Of a DNA stretch of 64,000 nt, positions 18,230 through 26,258 are shown one piece after another. The position numbers and the translations under genes are program-made. Under the pieces are notes generated by a model. It was not told the origin of the DNA. It saw only the letters and a program-made list of their open reading frames with translations, and did no database searches. Numbering within the stretch: position 1 is the first letter of the stretch; each line of letters starts with the position of its first letter. The stretch is from Halorussus gelatinilyticus (lineage in GTDB: Archaea > Halobacteriota > Halobacteria > Halobacteriales > Haladaptataceae), in the NCBI RefSeq assembly GCF_023238445.1, contig NZ_CP096658.1:2480001-2544000 (forward strand). The letters run 5' to 3'.

Positions 18230-18257
18230 AATCGGGCGCTCGGCGGGCGTACGAGCC

Positions 18258-18491
18258 TCACCGCGCGTACAGTTTCTGGCCCACCAGCGTCGCCAGCGCG
18301 ACCCCTTCGTCGGGCGTGACCGCGACGTAGGGCCGCGAGACCGGGCCGAACACGTCCACGACCCGACCTACGACGGTCAGTTGCTCGTCCACCGCTTCGG
18401 TCCCCACGTCCGGCGGGTCGTCGTCGGGACACCGGACGACCGCCAATCCTTGGGCGGTCCGGACGACCTCGCCGAGTCTCTGCATCGGCAT
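18258..18491 (-). CDS. gar1: H/ACA RNP component Gar1
   Basis: This 77-residue protein of the box H/ACA small ribonucleoprotein, which guides pseudouridylation of rRNA, has the Gar1 small beta-barrel pattern 'RLGEVVRTAQGLAVVRCPDD' and 'VGRVVDVFGPVSRPYVAVTP', the latter being the conserved Gly-x-V-x-D-x-F-G-P-V loop. The eukaryotic Gly/Arg-rich ends are absent, as in archaea. Its ATG shares one base with the SRP19 stop (TGATG), so it is translationally coupled; ATG 18485 is an alternative start. Confidence 0.88.
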   Translation of the reverse strand: MPMQRLGEVVRTAQGLAVVRCPDDDPPDVGTEAVDEQLTVVGRVVDVFGPVSRPYVAVTPDEGVALATLVGQKLYAR

Positions 18492-18772
18492 CAGTCTCGG
18501 AGCGCCGCGACGTAGGCCGCGACCGCCTGAATCAGGTCGTTCTTCGAGGAGTCGTCGGCGTTCTGGACCAGCACGCGACCGCGCTCGTCCCAGTTCTCGC
18601 GGGAGTAGGCCTTGTCGCGCTCGATTATCGCGTCGTACCCGACCTGTTGGACCGCCTGAGCGATTTCGTCCACCGTCGGCTCCTCGACGGCCATCTCGGC
18701 GGCCACCCGTCGGCCCTCGTTGCGGGTCTTCTCCGCGTCGAAGTAGGCGGGCCACAGCACTTTCTCGACCAT
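18491..18772 (-). CDS. srp19: Signal recognition particle 19 kDa subunit
   Basis: This 93-residue protein binds SRP RNA helices 6 and 8 and helps SRP54 assemble for co-translational targeting. The family patterns '[19 protein letters not shown]' (N-terminal Trp-Pro-x-Tyr) and '[22 protein letters not shown]' are plain. A GTTTAACGG box lies about 28 bases upstream of the ATG (leaderless). It forms a two-gene unit with gar1. Confidence 0.95.
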   Translation of the reverse strand: MVEKVLWPAYFDAEKTRNEGRRVAAEMAVEEPTVDEIAQAVQQVGYDAIIERDKAYSRENWDERGRVLVQNADDSSKNDLIQAVAAYVAALRD

Positions 18773-18837
18773 ACGTCAACGTCTCGCTCCGGCCGTTAAA
18801 CAACTTAGGAAATGAAAAAGAGCGAATCTCGGCGACG

Positions 18838-20022
18838 TCAGCGACGGCGCGCGAGCATCGCCGCGCCGGCGAGCGCCGCGAGCGCGGCGGGGACGCCGAA
18901 GCCGGGGATGGACCCCGACGAGGAGTCGTCGGCGGCGGTCGAGGTGGTCGTCGCTTCCTGCATCGCGCCCTCGGAGGTCGTCGCGGGCGCGTCAGTCGTC
19001 GTCTTGGTCGTCGTTTCCGTGTTCGCCGTCTCCGTACTCTCGGTCGTCGCCGTGGCGGTCGTGGTCGTCGCGTTCGCATCGGCGAAGGCCTCGGGATGGA
19101 ACGACTTCGCCATCTTCACGATAGCGTAGACCACCCGCGGTGCCGGCTGACTGATGTTCTCGCTACTGACCGTGACGATTTGGCCGTTCTCGACGGCGGC
19201 GGTGCCGTTGTACGCCTCGGTCTGGGGGTAGCCGCCGAGCGCGCCGATCTGGACGATCCACTCGGGGTTCTGCTCGACGATGACCTCCTCGCTGATCTTG
19301 GCGTAGCCGGTGATGTTGGCCTCGGCCGCGACGTTGCTCCCGCCGGCGAGTTCGACCACGTTCCCGACGAAGGTGCCGTTGCCCGCGGTCCAGCCACCGC
19401 CCTGCGAGACGAAGACCGAGGGCGAGGACTCGCCCTCGGTGGCCTCGCGGACTGTCGAGATGCGGTCTTTCATCCACGAGACCGTCTCGGCCGCGCCCGC
19501 GCAGTTACCCGTGAGTTCCCCGGTCAGGTTCGTCTTCGCGTAGATGTCCGCGACCGACTTCGCCTCCGCGAACTTGAAGACGGTGAGTCCCGCCTCCCGG
19601 AGCTTTCCGACCGTCTCGTTCGAGATGACGTTCGCCGCGAGGACGAGACCGGGCTCCTGGGCGACGACCTTCTCGACGTTCACGTAGGTCCGACCCGCGC
19701 CCGAGACGTTCGCCCGCGACTCGGTACCATTCAGATACGACGAGTACTTGGTGACGCCGACGACCTGGGACTTACCGCCGATCTCCCACATCGTCTGGGC
19801 CGCGCTCGGCCCGAGCGTGACGACGCGCTCGGGCGACTGTTCGACCGTCACCTCGGTTCCCGTCGCGTCGGTCGCGTTGACCGGGAACGAACAGTTCGAC
19901 TGCGCTGTGCTTCCGACCGCGCTCGCGTCGCTCGGGGTCGCCTCGGAGACCGCTCCGACCGGGGCGACGCCCGCCGTGAGGACGAGCAGTACCGCGAATA
20001 GAGTCGTTGCCTGCTGGCTCAT
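18838..20022 (-). CDS. btuF: PGF-CTERM-anchored ABC transporter substrate-binding protein (BtuF-like)
   Basis: This 394-residue exported protein has an N-terminal signal segment (about 1-24), a periplasmic-binding-protein class III domain (about 50-315; '[34 protein letters not shown]', '[28 protein letters not shown]'), a Thr/Ala/Glu stalk (about 318-365) and a C-terminal Ile-Pro-Gly-Phe motif plus helix and Arg cluster. The last part is the PGF-CTERM signal for archaeosortase-mediated lipid anchoring. About ten N-x-S/T sequons suggest heavy N-glycosylation. It is divergent from btuC, so it probably captures cobalamin or a ferric siderophore. The ligand is not proven by sequence. Confidence 0.92.
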   Translation of the reverse strand: MSQQATTLFAVLLVLTAGVAPVGAVSEATPSDASAVGSTAQSNCSFPVNATDATGTEVTVEQSPERVVTLGPSAAQTMWEIGGKSQVVGVTKYSSYLNGTESRANVSGAGRTYVNVEKVVAQEPGLVLAANVISNETVGKLREAGLTVFKFAEAKSVADIYAKTNLTGELTGNCAGAAETVSWMKDRISTVREATEGESSPSVFVSQGGGWTAGNGTFVGNVVELAGGSNVAAEANITGYAKISEEVIVEQNPEWIVQIGALGGYPQTEAYNGTAAVENGQIVTVSSENISQPAPRVVYAIVKMAKSFHPEAFADANATTTTATATTESTETANTETTTKTTTDAPATTSEGAMQEATTTSTAADDSSSGSIPGFGVPAALAALAGAAMLARRR

Positions 20023-20045
20023 GCGTGCCCATCTCCGGCCGTATC

Positions 20046-20060
20046 CAATAAGTATTTACC
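20046..20060. promoter_or_regulatory. Back-to-back TATA boxes of the divergent btuF and btuC promoters
   Basis: Leftward CTTATTGG (20046-20053 on the minus strand) is about 27 bases from the btuF ATG. Rightward AGTATTTACC (about 20051-20060) is about 29 bases from the btuC ATG. The boxes overlap or touch within 15 bases of a 61-base intergenic gap, so one protein bound here could govern both. Confidence 0.55.
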
Positions 20061-20083
20061 TAAAGCAACCTCGATTTCAGACG

Positions 20084-21196
20084 ATGCGCGACTCCGCGAG
20101 AGTCGTCGGTTGGTCGACGGGGTTGGCCGCGACGCTGGCGGTCGTCGTCATCGCGAGCGCCGCCATCGGGCCGGTCCCGCTCGACTACGTGGTGGTCGGG
20201 AAGGTCCTCCTGAACGCGCTCGCGGTGCCCGCCGGGGTCGGGGTGGCCGAGCGGACGCTCCGGATCGCGGGGCTGGCGGTCTCGGCTCCGACCCCGACCG
20301 TCGAGTTCGCGCCCCTCTTTCACTTCGCGGTGCCCGAGACCGCCCGGACCATCGTCGTGACGCTCCGGTTGCCCCGCATCGTCTTGGGCGCGGTCGTCGG
20401 CTTCGCGCTCTCGACGGCGGGGGTCGTGATGCAGGGGTTCTTCCGGAATCCGATGGCCGACCCCTCCATCATCGGCGTCTCGTCGGGCGCGGCGGTGGGC
20501 GCGGTGGCGACCATCGCGCTCCCGTTCGCCCTCCCGGTCGGTCCGCACCTCGCGCTCCCGGCCGCCGCCTTCCTCGGCGCTATCGGGGCCGCGTTCGGCG
20601 TCTACCTGCTCGCCACCGAAGACGGCCGGACGCCGGTCGCCACCCTCCTGCTCGCCGGCGTCGCGGTCCAGACCTTCCTCGGCGCGGTGGTCTCCTTTCT
20701 GCTCCTCCAGAGCGGCGAGAGCCTTCGCCGGGCGGTCTACTGGCTGATGGGCCACCTCCATCTGGCCTCGTGGGCCGACGTGGCGATGGTCCTACCGGTG
20801 ACGCTCGTCGGGTTCGCCGTCCTGCTGGCGTACGCGAACGACCTGAACGTCCTCCTGCTCGGCGAGGAGGACGCCCACGCGCTCGGCGTCGAGGTCGAAC
20901 GCACCAAGCGCCTCCTGCTCGGCGTCGCCAGCGTGATGACCGGCGCGGCGGTCGCGGTCACGGGCGTCATCGGCTTCGTCGGACTGGTCGTGCCCCACGT
21001 CATGCGCCTGCTCGTCGGGCCGAACCACCGAATTCTGCTCCCGACCTCGGCGCTCGCGGGCGCGACGTTCCTCGTCGCCACGGACACGCTGGCGCGCTCC
21101 GGCCCCGCGGAGCTACCGGTCGGCATCGTGACCGCGTTTCTGGGCGCGCCCTTCTTCCTCTACCTGCTCCGCTCGCGGGAGGTACACGCGCTATGA
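20084..21196 (+). CDS. btuC: FecCD/BtuC-type ABC transporter permease
   Basis: This 370-residue integral membrane protein has nine to ten hydrophobic segments. FecCD family motifs are present: '[47 protein letters not shown]' near 100-145, '[21 protein letters not shown]', and '[45 protein letters not shown]' near the end, where the L-loop contacts the ATPase. Together with btuF and btuD it makes a cobalamin- or siderophore-type importer. The true start is ATG 20084; upstream in-frame codons lie over the divergent promoter. Confidence 0.95.
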   Translation: MRDSARVVGWSTGLAATLAVVVIASAAIGPVPLDYVVVGKVLLNALAVPAGVGVAERTLRIAGLAVSAPTPTVEFAPLFHFAVPETARTIVVTLRLPRIVLGAVVGFALSTAGVVMQGFFRNPMADPSIIGVSSGAAVGAVATIALPFALPVGPHLALPAAAFLGAIGAAFGVYLLATEDGRTPVATLLLAGVAVQTFLGAVVSFLLLQSGESLRRAVYWLMGHLHLASWADVAMVLPVTLVGFAVLLAYANDLNVLLLGEEDAHALGVEVERTKRLLLGVASVMTGAAVAVTGVIGFVGLVVPHVMRLLVGPNHRILLPTSALAGATFLVATDTLARSGPAELPVGIVTAFLGAPFFLYLLRSREVHAL

Positions 21197-21609
21197 GCCG
21201 TATTTCGGACGTTTTCGGAAGGCAGTCCTTTTCGACTGGATGCGCTCGGCTACTCAGCCGACAGGGACGCACTACCCGCAACGAACTACCGTTTGGGTGG
21301 ACCGAAAGGGGCCGATCGCTCGGGGGTCGGAGACCCGTGGTCGTCTCCCGCGGCTCTATCCGAGGCGAACCGAAGGTGAGCCGAGGATATCCGCCGGAGC
21401 GACCGCGAGCGGTCGGGGGCTTTCTAAAACGACGTTCCTCTAACTCGGGAGAAGACTGCGACGACTCCGATTCCGACGCCAAAAACCGCGACTGCAACGC
21501 CTCTAACTCCGACGCCAAAAACCGTAACCGCAACCGCGACAGCACGGACGACTCCAATTCCGATACCAGCGACCGCATAAACAGCAGAGCAAACACTCGA
21601 AACGCCTAG
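21193..21609 (+). CDS. Questionable ORF filling the btuC-btuD gap, with internal repeats
   Basis: A 138-codon frame starts with an ATGA overlap at the btuC stop and ends six bases before btuD. Its first half is basic and has poorly biased codons, unlike real genes here. Its second half is an Asp/Asn/Ser/Arg-rich low-complexity tail made of a near-repeat unit (SDAKNR twice). The underlying DNA has two identical 17-base direct repeats (21472-21488 and 21508-21524, spaced by one 36-base period). Read on the other strand, the same DNA gives a Gly/Val-rich hydrophobic 12-residue periodicity. Either a decayed gene or a non-coding spacer is possible. I see no function. Confidence 0.25.
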   Translation: MSRISDVFGRQSFSTGCARLLSRQGRTTRNELPFGWTERGRSLGGRRPVVVSRGSIRGEPKVSRGYPPERPRAVGGFLKRRSSNSGEDCDDSDSDAKNRDCNASNSDAKNRNRNRDSTDDSNSDTSDRINSRANTRNA

Positions 21610-21615
21610 AAACCG

Positions 21616-22893
21616 ATGATAGAGATAGACGACGTAGCAGTCGAACTCGGTGGCAATCGAGTCCTCGACGGCGTGACCACCACCGTCGAGGACGGCCGGT
21701 TCGTCGGCTTGGTCGGGCCGAACGGGGCCGGAAAGACCACCCTGCTCCGGACCATCCACGGCGTCCTCGCGCCCGACCGCGGCGAGGTCCGGGTGGGCGG
21801 CGACCCCGTCTCGTCGCTCTCCTCGAAGGAGGCGAGTCGCCGGGTCGCGGTGGTCCCGCAGGACACCACGCTCTCATTCGACTTCCCCGTCGAGGAAGCC
21901 GTGGCGATGGGTCGCCACCCCTATCGGTCGCGCTTTTCCGGTCCGCAATCGTCCCGAGAAGACACCTCCGACCGCGAGCGCGTCCGGTCGGCGATGGAGC
22001 GCACCGAGGTCGGGGACTTCGCCGAGCGGTCGATTACCGCGGTGTCGGGCGGCGAGCGCCAGCGCGTCCTGCTGGCGCGCGCGCTGGCCCAAGACACGCC
22101 CGCGCTCCTGTTGGACGAACCGACCGCGAGCCTCGACATCAACCATCAGGTCCGGACGCTCGAACTCGTCCGCGAACTGGCCGACGAGGGCAAGACCGTC
22201 GTGGCGGCCATCCACGACCTGAATCTGGCGGCCCACTACTGCGACGAGTTGCGCCTGCTCGCGGGCGGCGAGATTCGAGCCAGCGGAGACCCCGAGACGG
22301 TCCTCGCGGAGGACCACCTCGAAGCCGCCTTCGACACGCGGGCGGTCGTTTCGAGCCACCCCGTGACGGGTTCGACCTACGTCACGGCGCTCCCCGAGCG
22401 CCCGGCGGAGGACGACCAAGCGGGCCGAGTCCACGTCGTCGGCGGGGGCGGCACGGTCTCGCGGTTGCTCTACGTCCTCTCGGCGGCGGGCTACGAGGTC
22501 TCGGTCGGCGCGCTCAACGAGGGCGACTCCGACCTCGAAACCGCCCGGTCGCTCGGTCTCGACGCCGTGACCGAGGAGCCGTTCGCGCCGGTCGGCGAGG
22601 CGGCCCGCCGAGAGGTCGAGGCCCGCGTCCGAGAGGCCGACGCGACGGTCCTCGCCGACGTGGAGGTCGGCGCGGGCAACCTCGCCAACCTCCGGGCCGC
22701 CCGCGAGGCCGACTCGGTGGTCGTGGTCGAGGAACGCCCGTTCGACGAGCGCAACTACGCCGGGAGCGACGCCGCCGCGCTCTATCGGGAGTTGAGCGAG
22801 CGCGGGCGAGTGGTCGGTCCCGACGCCGTCTTCGGAGCGGTCGAAGAAGCGGTCGCCGAGTCCGAGACGCAGACGAACGTCGAAATGGAGTGA
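21616..22893 (+). CDS. btuD: ABC transporter ATP-binding protein with extra C-terminal domain (BtuD-like)
   Basis: This 425-residue ATPase has Walker A GPNGAGKTT (about 34-42), Q-loop 'VVPQDTTLSF', signature 'VSGGERQRV', Walker B 'ALLLDEPTASLD' and switch His in 'VVAAIHDLNLAAHYCDELRLLAGGEIRASG'. These are as in FepC/BtuD ATPases, which end near residue 255-265. A further 160 residues form a Rossmann-like segment ('RVHVVGGGGTVSRLLYVLSAAGYEVSVGALNEGDSD', then 'EADATVLADVEVGAGNLANLRAAREADSVVVVEERPF'). The extension may sense or modify the transported corrinoid; this is inference. It pairs with btuC. Confidence 0.92.
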   Translation: MIEIDDVAVELGGNRVLDGVTTTVEDGRFVGLVGPNGAGKTTLLRTIHGVLAPDRGEVRVGGDPVSSLSSKEASRRVAVVPQDTTLSFDFPVEEAVAMGRHPYRSRFSGPQSSREDTSDRERVRSAMERTEVGDFAERSITAVSGGERQRVLLARALAQDTPALLLDEPTASLDINHQVRTLELVRELADEGKTVVAAIHDLNLAAHYCDELRLLAGGEIRASGDPETVLAEDHLEAAFDTRAVVSSHPVTGSTYVTALPERPAEDDQAGRVHVVGGGGTVSRLLYVLSAAGYEVSVGALNEGDSDLETARSLGLDAVTEEPFAPVGEAARREVEARVREADATVLADVEVGAGNLANLRAAREADSVVVVEERPFDERNYAGSDAAALYRELSERGRVVGPDAVFGAVEEAVAESETQTNVEME

Positions 22894-22974
22894 ATTGTCG
22901 GGACCGCCCGTTCTCCGAGGTACGCGGGAACGACTGTCGGTCCGATACCGTATCTGTGCCGAGACGGACGGCGA

Positions 22975-23343
22975 TCAACTACAGGACGTCTCTGGGAGAT
23001 GCGTCTCGCCCCACGCGTCCATCGCTTCGATTACCGGTTCGAGCGAGGCACCCCGCTCGGTCAGCGAGTACTGGACCCGGACCGGCTTCTCGCTCACTAT
23101 CTTTCGATTCACGAGAGCCTTGTCTTCCAAGTCCTCGAGACTGTTCGACAGTACGGTGCTCGAAATCGACTCGATGTCGTCCTTGAGCGCGTTGAATCCG
23201 AGCGGTCCGTGAACGAGCAGTCGATGGAGGATAACCGGATGCCACTTCTTTCCGAGGAGGTGGGCCGTACAGGTCACGGTACACCAGTCGTCGCCAGCGC
23301 ACCACGACGCGACGCACGCCTCCTCTTCGACCGTTTCGGTCAT
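22975..23343 (-). CDS. HxlR-type winged-helix transcription regulator
   Basis: This 122-residue protein shows the HxlR core 'HLLGKKWHPVILHRLLVHGPLGFNALKDDIESISSTVLSNSLEDLEDKALVNRKI...VQYSLTERGASLEPVIEAMDAW'. The segment before the core carries four cysteines (Cys10, 15, 21 and 25) and the C-terminus one more. HxlR proteins often sense aldehydes or oxidants through Cys, so redox or metal sensing is plausible. The start is ATG 23343; a TATA-like AATGATACG element is about 29 bases upstream. It is divergent from the Cys-rich membrane protein gene, which is its likely target. Confidence 0.85.
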   Translation of the reverse strand: MTETVEEEACVASWCAGDDWCTVTCTAHLLGKKWHPVILHRLLVHGPLGFNALKDDIESISSTVLSNSLEDLEDKALVNRKIVSEKPVRVQYSLTERGASLEPVIEAMDAWGETHLPETSCS

Positions 23344-23496
23344 CTGTCGAGAGCGTACCGGACGTGGACGTATCATTCTATCGCCACTGGATTACCAACC
23401 GAAACTAGGCACGAAACTGCAAGTAAGTCAGGAACCCGTACTCGGTCAGTGCGAGCTTCGCTGACGGTTAAAACGGTAGGGCGTTTCGGTACGAGT
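23344..23496. promoter_or_regulatory. Divergent promoter region of HxlR regulator and Cys-rich membrane protein
   Basis: A box GGTTAAAACGG (about 23465-23475) lies 27 bases before the rightward ATG. The leftward gene has an AT-rich element near 23370-23380. A direct repeat CGAAACT occurs twice about 14 bases apart in the centre (near 23400-23420). The repeat as operator is inference. Confidence 0.4.
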
Positions 23497-23802
23497 ATGT
23501 CCTCTGAGATGGATTCCGCTCCTCCGAAACGGAGCGTCGTTTCGTCCGCGAGGGACCGAATCGGCCTCCGAAACACCGTGCTACTGTTCGCTGGCGTCCT
23601 CGCGGGCTACAGCCTCGGCATCGTCGGCGAAGGCCCCATCGACGTTCCCGTTCTCGGGCCGATTCCCGCGACGGTCCTCGGTGGCATCGGGTTGGCTCTC
23701 GCATTCGTCACGTACCGACGGAACAGTTGCTGCAACGATTGCGCCGATGACGCGTGTGGCTGTTCCGGCGAGTGCGGCGATAGCTGTTCGTACGAACCGT
23801 AA
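23497..23802 (+). CDS. Small membrane protein with Cys-rich cytoplasmic or outer tail
   Basis: This 101-residue protein has two hydrophobic segments (about 27-43 and 49-70) and a terminal tail containing seven Cys in about 20 residues (pattern Cys-Cys-x2-Cys-x4-Cys-x-Cys-x3-Cys-x3-Cys). The tail could bind a metal ion or act in thiol chemistry. I recognise no named family. The leaderless promoter box 27 bases upstream supports the ATG. The divergent Cys-bearing HxlR regulator suggests a joint redox or metal response. Confidence 0.65.
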   Translation: MSSEMDSAPPKRSVVSSARDRIGLRNTVLLFAGVLAGYSLGIVGEGPIDVPVLGPIPATVLGGIGLALAFVTYRRNSCCNDCADDACGCSGECGDSCSYEP

Positions 23803-23932
23803 CCGAACCGCGACTCGTCGGTCGGCGGTCGGTCCGGCGCGACGCACGGAACGTCCCGGCCACGACGAGACGCGACCTCAGCGACACCCCGAGACACAAA
23901 GGATTTGTCAACCCCGTCGGAACTGCCCGACG

Positions 23933-24943
23933 ATGCCCTCCACGTTCACGCGACGGCGACTGCTGGCGGCCGGTGCGACGGTCTGTCTCGCCGAGTCGAG
24001 CGGTTGTCTCGACGCGATTCGCGGCGCGACCGGAAGCGACGGTGGCGGCGGAAGCGCGACCGGCGACCGGCGTCTCAGGCTCTCGCTCTCGCGCCGGTCG
24101 GGGTCGCTCGCCGACCGATACGTCACCGACCTCGAAGCGACCCGCCCCGACTGGGACGAAGAAGCGTTCGCGGCCGCGGTCGCCGGCGAGACGTACACGA
24201 CGCAGTTCAGGGAACCGTTCTTCGCGCGCGAGAACCCGAAGTACGCGAAACGCGAGGGAACCTATTACCGACTCGGCTCCGTCGTCGTCGGCGAGCGGGA
24301 GGCGACCCATCCGGTCCTCCGACTCCGGACGGTCGGGTCGCCCGACGAACTCGACTCGGTGCCCGACCACGCGGCCTACGACGAGTTGCACGAGGCCGAC
24401 CGGCGCGCGGTCTCCATCGCGTACAAGGCCGCCCGCGCTCGGGGCAACGTCGGCGGCGTGCCGTGGGGACTCGTCGAGCGCGGCGGCTACGTCTACCGGA
24501 GCGACGAGGCGGTCGGTGCGAGCAACCTCGTCGGCGACTCGGGACCGAGCCACGTCGAGTACCGCGGGACGATTTATCGGGTCGAAGTCTCGCGAGAGAC
24601 GTTCCACGAACCGGTCTACCGCGCCGAGGTCGAACCCGTCGCCGAGTCGTCCGACGAGATGGAGGCGGTCCTCCGCGCTCGGTTCGTGGACGCGCGGTTC
24701 GGCCGCGGGGACCTCTCGAAGACCGAGCGGTCGATTCTCCGAGACGCCCGAAGTCGAGAGGGCTACGCCGAGCGCCACCCGTACTCCGAGGCGTACCGGT
24801 CGGTGCTGAAGCGACTCCACCGCCGGGCGTACATCGACGGGAACGTCCGGAAGGACGCGTTCGCGGAACCCGACCGCCCGCCGCTCGTACTGTACGACGG
24901 CGAGTACTACGAGTACCGACTCCGGTTCGTGACGAACGACTGA
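23933..24943 (+). CDS. Tat-exported putative lipoprotein of unknown function
   Basis: This 336-residue protein has a Tat-type N-terminus (Arg-Arg-Arg-Leu-Leu-Ala-Ala-Gly after six residues) followed by a lipobox-like Ser-Ser-Gly-Cys at about 22-25, so it is probably exported folded and lipid-anchored at Cys25. Mature residues are Gly/Ser-rich, then an alpha/beta domain rich in Tyr, Arg and Glu with 'GTYYRLGSVVV' and 'EYRGTIYRVEV', a recurring Tyr-x-Arg strand pattern seen twice or more. It may contain two similar halves. No known family is recognised. Confidence 0.7.
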   Translation: MPSTFTRRRLLAAGATVCLAESSGCLDAIRGATGSDGGGGSATGDRRLRLSLSRRSGSLADRYVTDLEATRPDWDEEAFAAAVAGETYTTQFREPFFARENPKYAKREGTYYRLGSVVVGEREATHPVLRLRTVGSPDELDSVPDHAAYDELHEADRRAVSIAYKAARARGNVGGVPWGLVERGGYVYRSDEAVGASNLVGDSGPSHVEYRGTIYRVEVSRETFHEPVYRAEVEPVAESSDEMEAVLRARFVDARFGRGDLSKTERSILRDARSREGYAERHPYSEAYRSVLKRLHRRAYIDGNVRKDAFAEPDRPPLVLYDGEYYEYRLRFVTND

Positions 24944-24990
24944 GCGCGGCCGAACGTCGGTCGGGGGTAGAGATTCCTCTGCAATTCCTA

Positions 24991-25031
24991 AAGACAGATG
25001 CCCCGTTCTCAAAGAACGGGGCATCTGTCTT
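24991..25031. repeat. Perfect 19-bp inverted repeat (3-base loop)
   Basis: Arms AAGACAGATGCCCCGTTCT (24991-25009) and its exact complement (25013-25031) flank CAA. It begins 47 bases after the lipoprotein gene and ends 63 bases before the methyltransferase gene. The arms are long, perfect, and less GC-rich than the local coding DNA. It may be a transcription terminator, a REP-like or IS200/IS605-type end hairpin, or an insertion footprint. There is no transposase here. Confidence 0.7.
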
Positions 25032-25094
25032 CAATGTGCAACTCGATACCGTCTCTCACGAACTCTTTTCCGACGGCCCGATGCGGATTCACGC

Positions 25095-25808
25095 ATGGCA
25101 GACCCCTTCGGTCGCGCGGTCCGCGACCACCACCGCGGCGAGCGCGAGGCACCGCTGATTCAGCGCGACGGCGAGCAGACCCGCGAGCATCCGATCGAAC
25201 AGTTCTACTTCGCGGAGTTCACCGCCGAGGGCGAGACCGGCCGGTGGCTGGAATCGCACCTCGACGGACCGCTGGTGGACCTCGGGGCGGGCGCGGGCCG
25301 CCACGCGCTGTACTTTCAGGAGGAGTTCGAGACGGTCGCAATCGAGGTCAGCGAGAACTTGGTGGCGACGATGCGCGACCGGGGGGTGGCGGACGCCCGC
25401 GAGGGCGACATGTTCGCGCTCCGCGAGGCGTTCGAGCGCGACCGGTTCCGGTCGGCGCTCGCCGTCGGCACTCAACTGGGTCTCGCGGGGTCGATGGACG
25501 GTCTCCGGCGGTTTCTGGCCGACCTCGCGTACGTGACGGCGCCCGACGGGACCGCCGTGGTGGACTGCTACGACCCCGCCCGAATCGAGGACGGCGAGTT
25601 GCTCGGCTACCGTCCGGACCCGACGCCCGGACTGTCCGCGCGCGTGATGACCTTCGAGTACGAGGGCGAACTGGGCGAGACCCTGCTCTTTCGCCTGTTC
25701 GGTCCCGACCGGGTCCGAGAGGCGGCGGTCGGAACCGACTGGCAGGTCGCGGACGTGTACTACGGCGACGACGGGCCGCACTACCGGGCGGCGCTCGAAA
25801 AGCGCTAA
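25095..25808 (+). CDS. SAM-dependent methyltransferase
   Basis: This 237-residue class I methyltransferase has motif I 'LVDLGAGAGRHALYFQEEFETVAIEVSE' (about 62-90, with a Glu near the end of strand 2), followed by 'VADAREGDMFALREAF' and 'AVGTQLGLAGSMDGLRRFLADLAYVTAPDGTAVVDCYDP'. The N-terminal 40 residues are a helical cap. The substrate is unknown; the genes on either side give no hint. Its stop codon overlaps the 3' end of the convergent membrane-protein gene by four bases. Confidence 0.85.
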   Translation: MADPFGRAVRDHHRGEREAPLIQRDGEQTREHPIEQFYFAEFTAEGETGRWLESHLDGPLVDLGAGAGRHALYFQEEFETVAIEVSENLVATMRDRGVADAREGDMFALREAFERDRFRSALAVGTQLGLAGSMDGLRRFLADLAYVTAPDGTAVVDCYDPARIEDGELLGYRPDPTPGLSARVMTFEYEGELGETLLFRLFGPDRVREAAVGTDWQVADVYYGDDGPHYRAALEKR

Positions 25809-26134
25809 CTCGCCGCGCGTTCGCGCTGTTGTGCCAACTCGAACAGCATCAGCGCCGCGAACGTGCTGGCCGCGAGCATGACCATCCCCGCGATGCCGAT
25901 TTCGACGTTCGGTGCGGCCAGACTCGCGGTGCCCAACAGTACGCCCGAAACCAGCGCGAGGGTCGCCCGGCCGGGGAGCGAGAACTTCGCGCATCGCTGG
26001 GCGAGCGTCGGGTCCAGCCCCACGATTCGGGTCCACACGACGTAGAGCGACACGACGAACAGAAACGAGAGCAGGCCGACGCCCAACAGGAGGGCGAACT
26101 TCGCAGGGTTCATCTCCTGTTTCGAAGGCATCAT
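25805..26134 (-). CDS. Small three-helix membrane protein
   Basis: This 109-residue protein has three hydrophobic segments (about 12-34, 56-73 and 78-99) and a polar C-terminus. No recognised motif. Two start options exist: ATG 26134 (used here, served by a GATATTTTC-type box near 26158-26166) and ATG 26113 (served by a CTTATATC box near 26143-26150). Both TATA-like elements lie at the leaderless spacing for one start each, so the N-terminus is unsure by about seven residues. Confidence 0.6.
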   Translation of the reverse strand: MMPSKQEMNPAKFALLLGVGLLSFLFVVSLYVVWTRIVGLDPTLAQRCAKFSLPGRATLALVSGVLLGTASLAAPNVEIGIAGMVMLAASTFAALMLFELAQQRERAAS

Positions 26135-26258
26135 GGTTCAGATATAAGCGTGTCGGTGATATTTTCCGGAAATTACACGACTACGCGACGGCTCGCCCGG
26201 CCGGGTCGCCGAGCGTGCGGTCCGTCGATTTATGTGACTCGCGCCCTCAGAACCGGAT

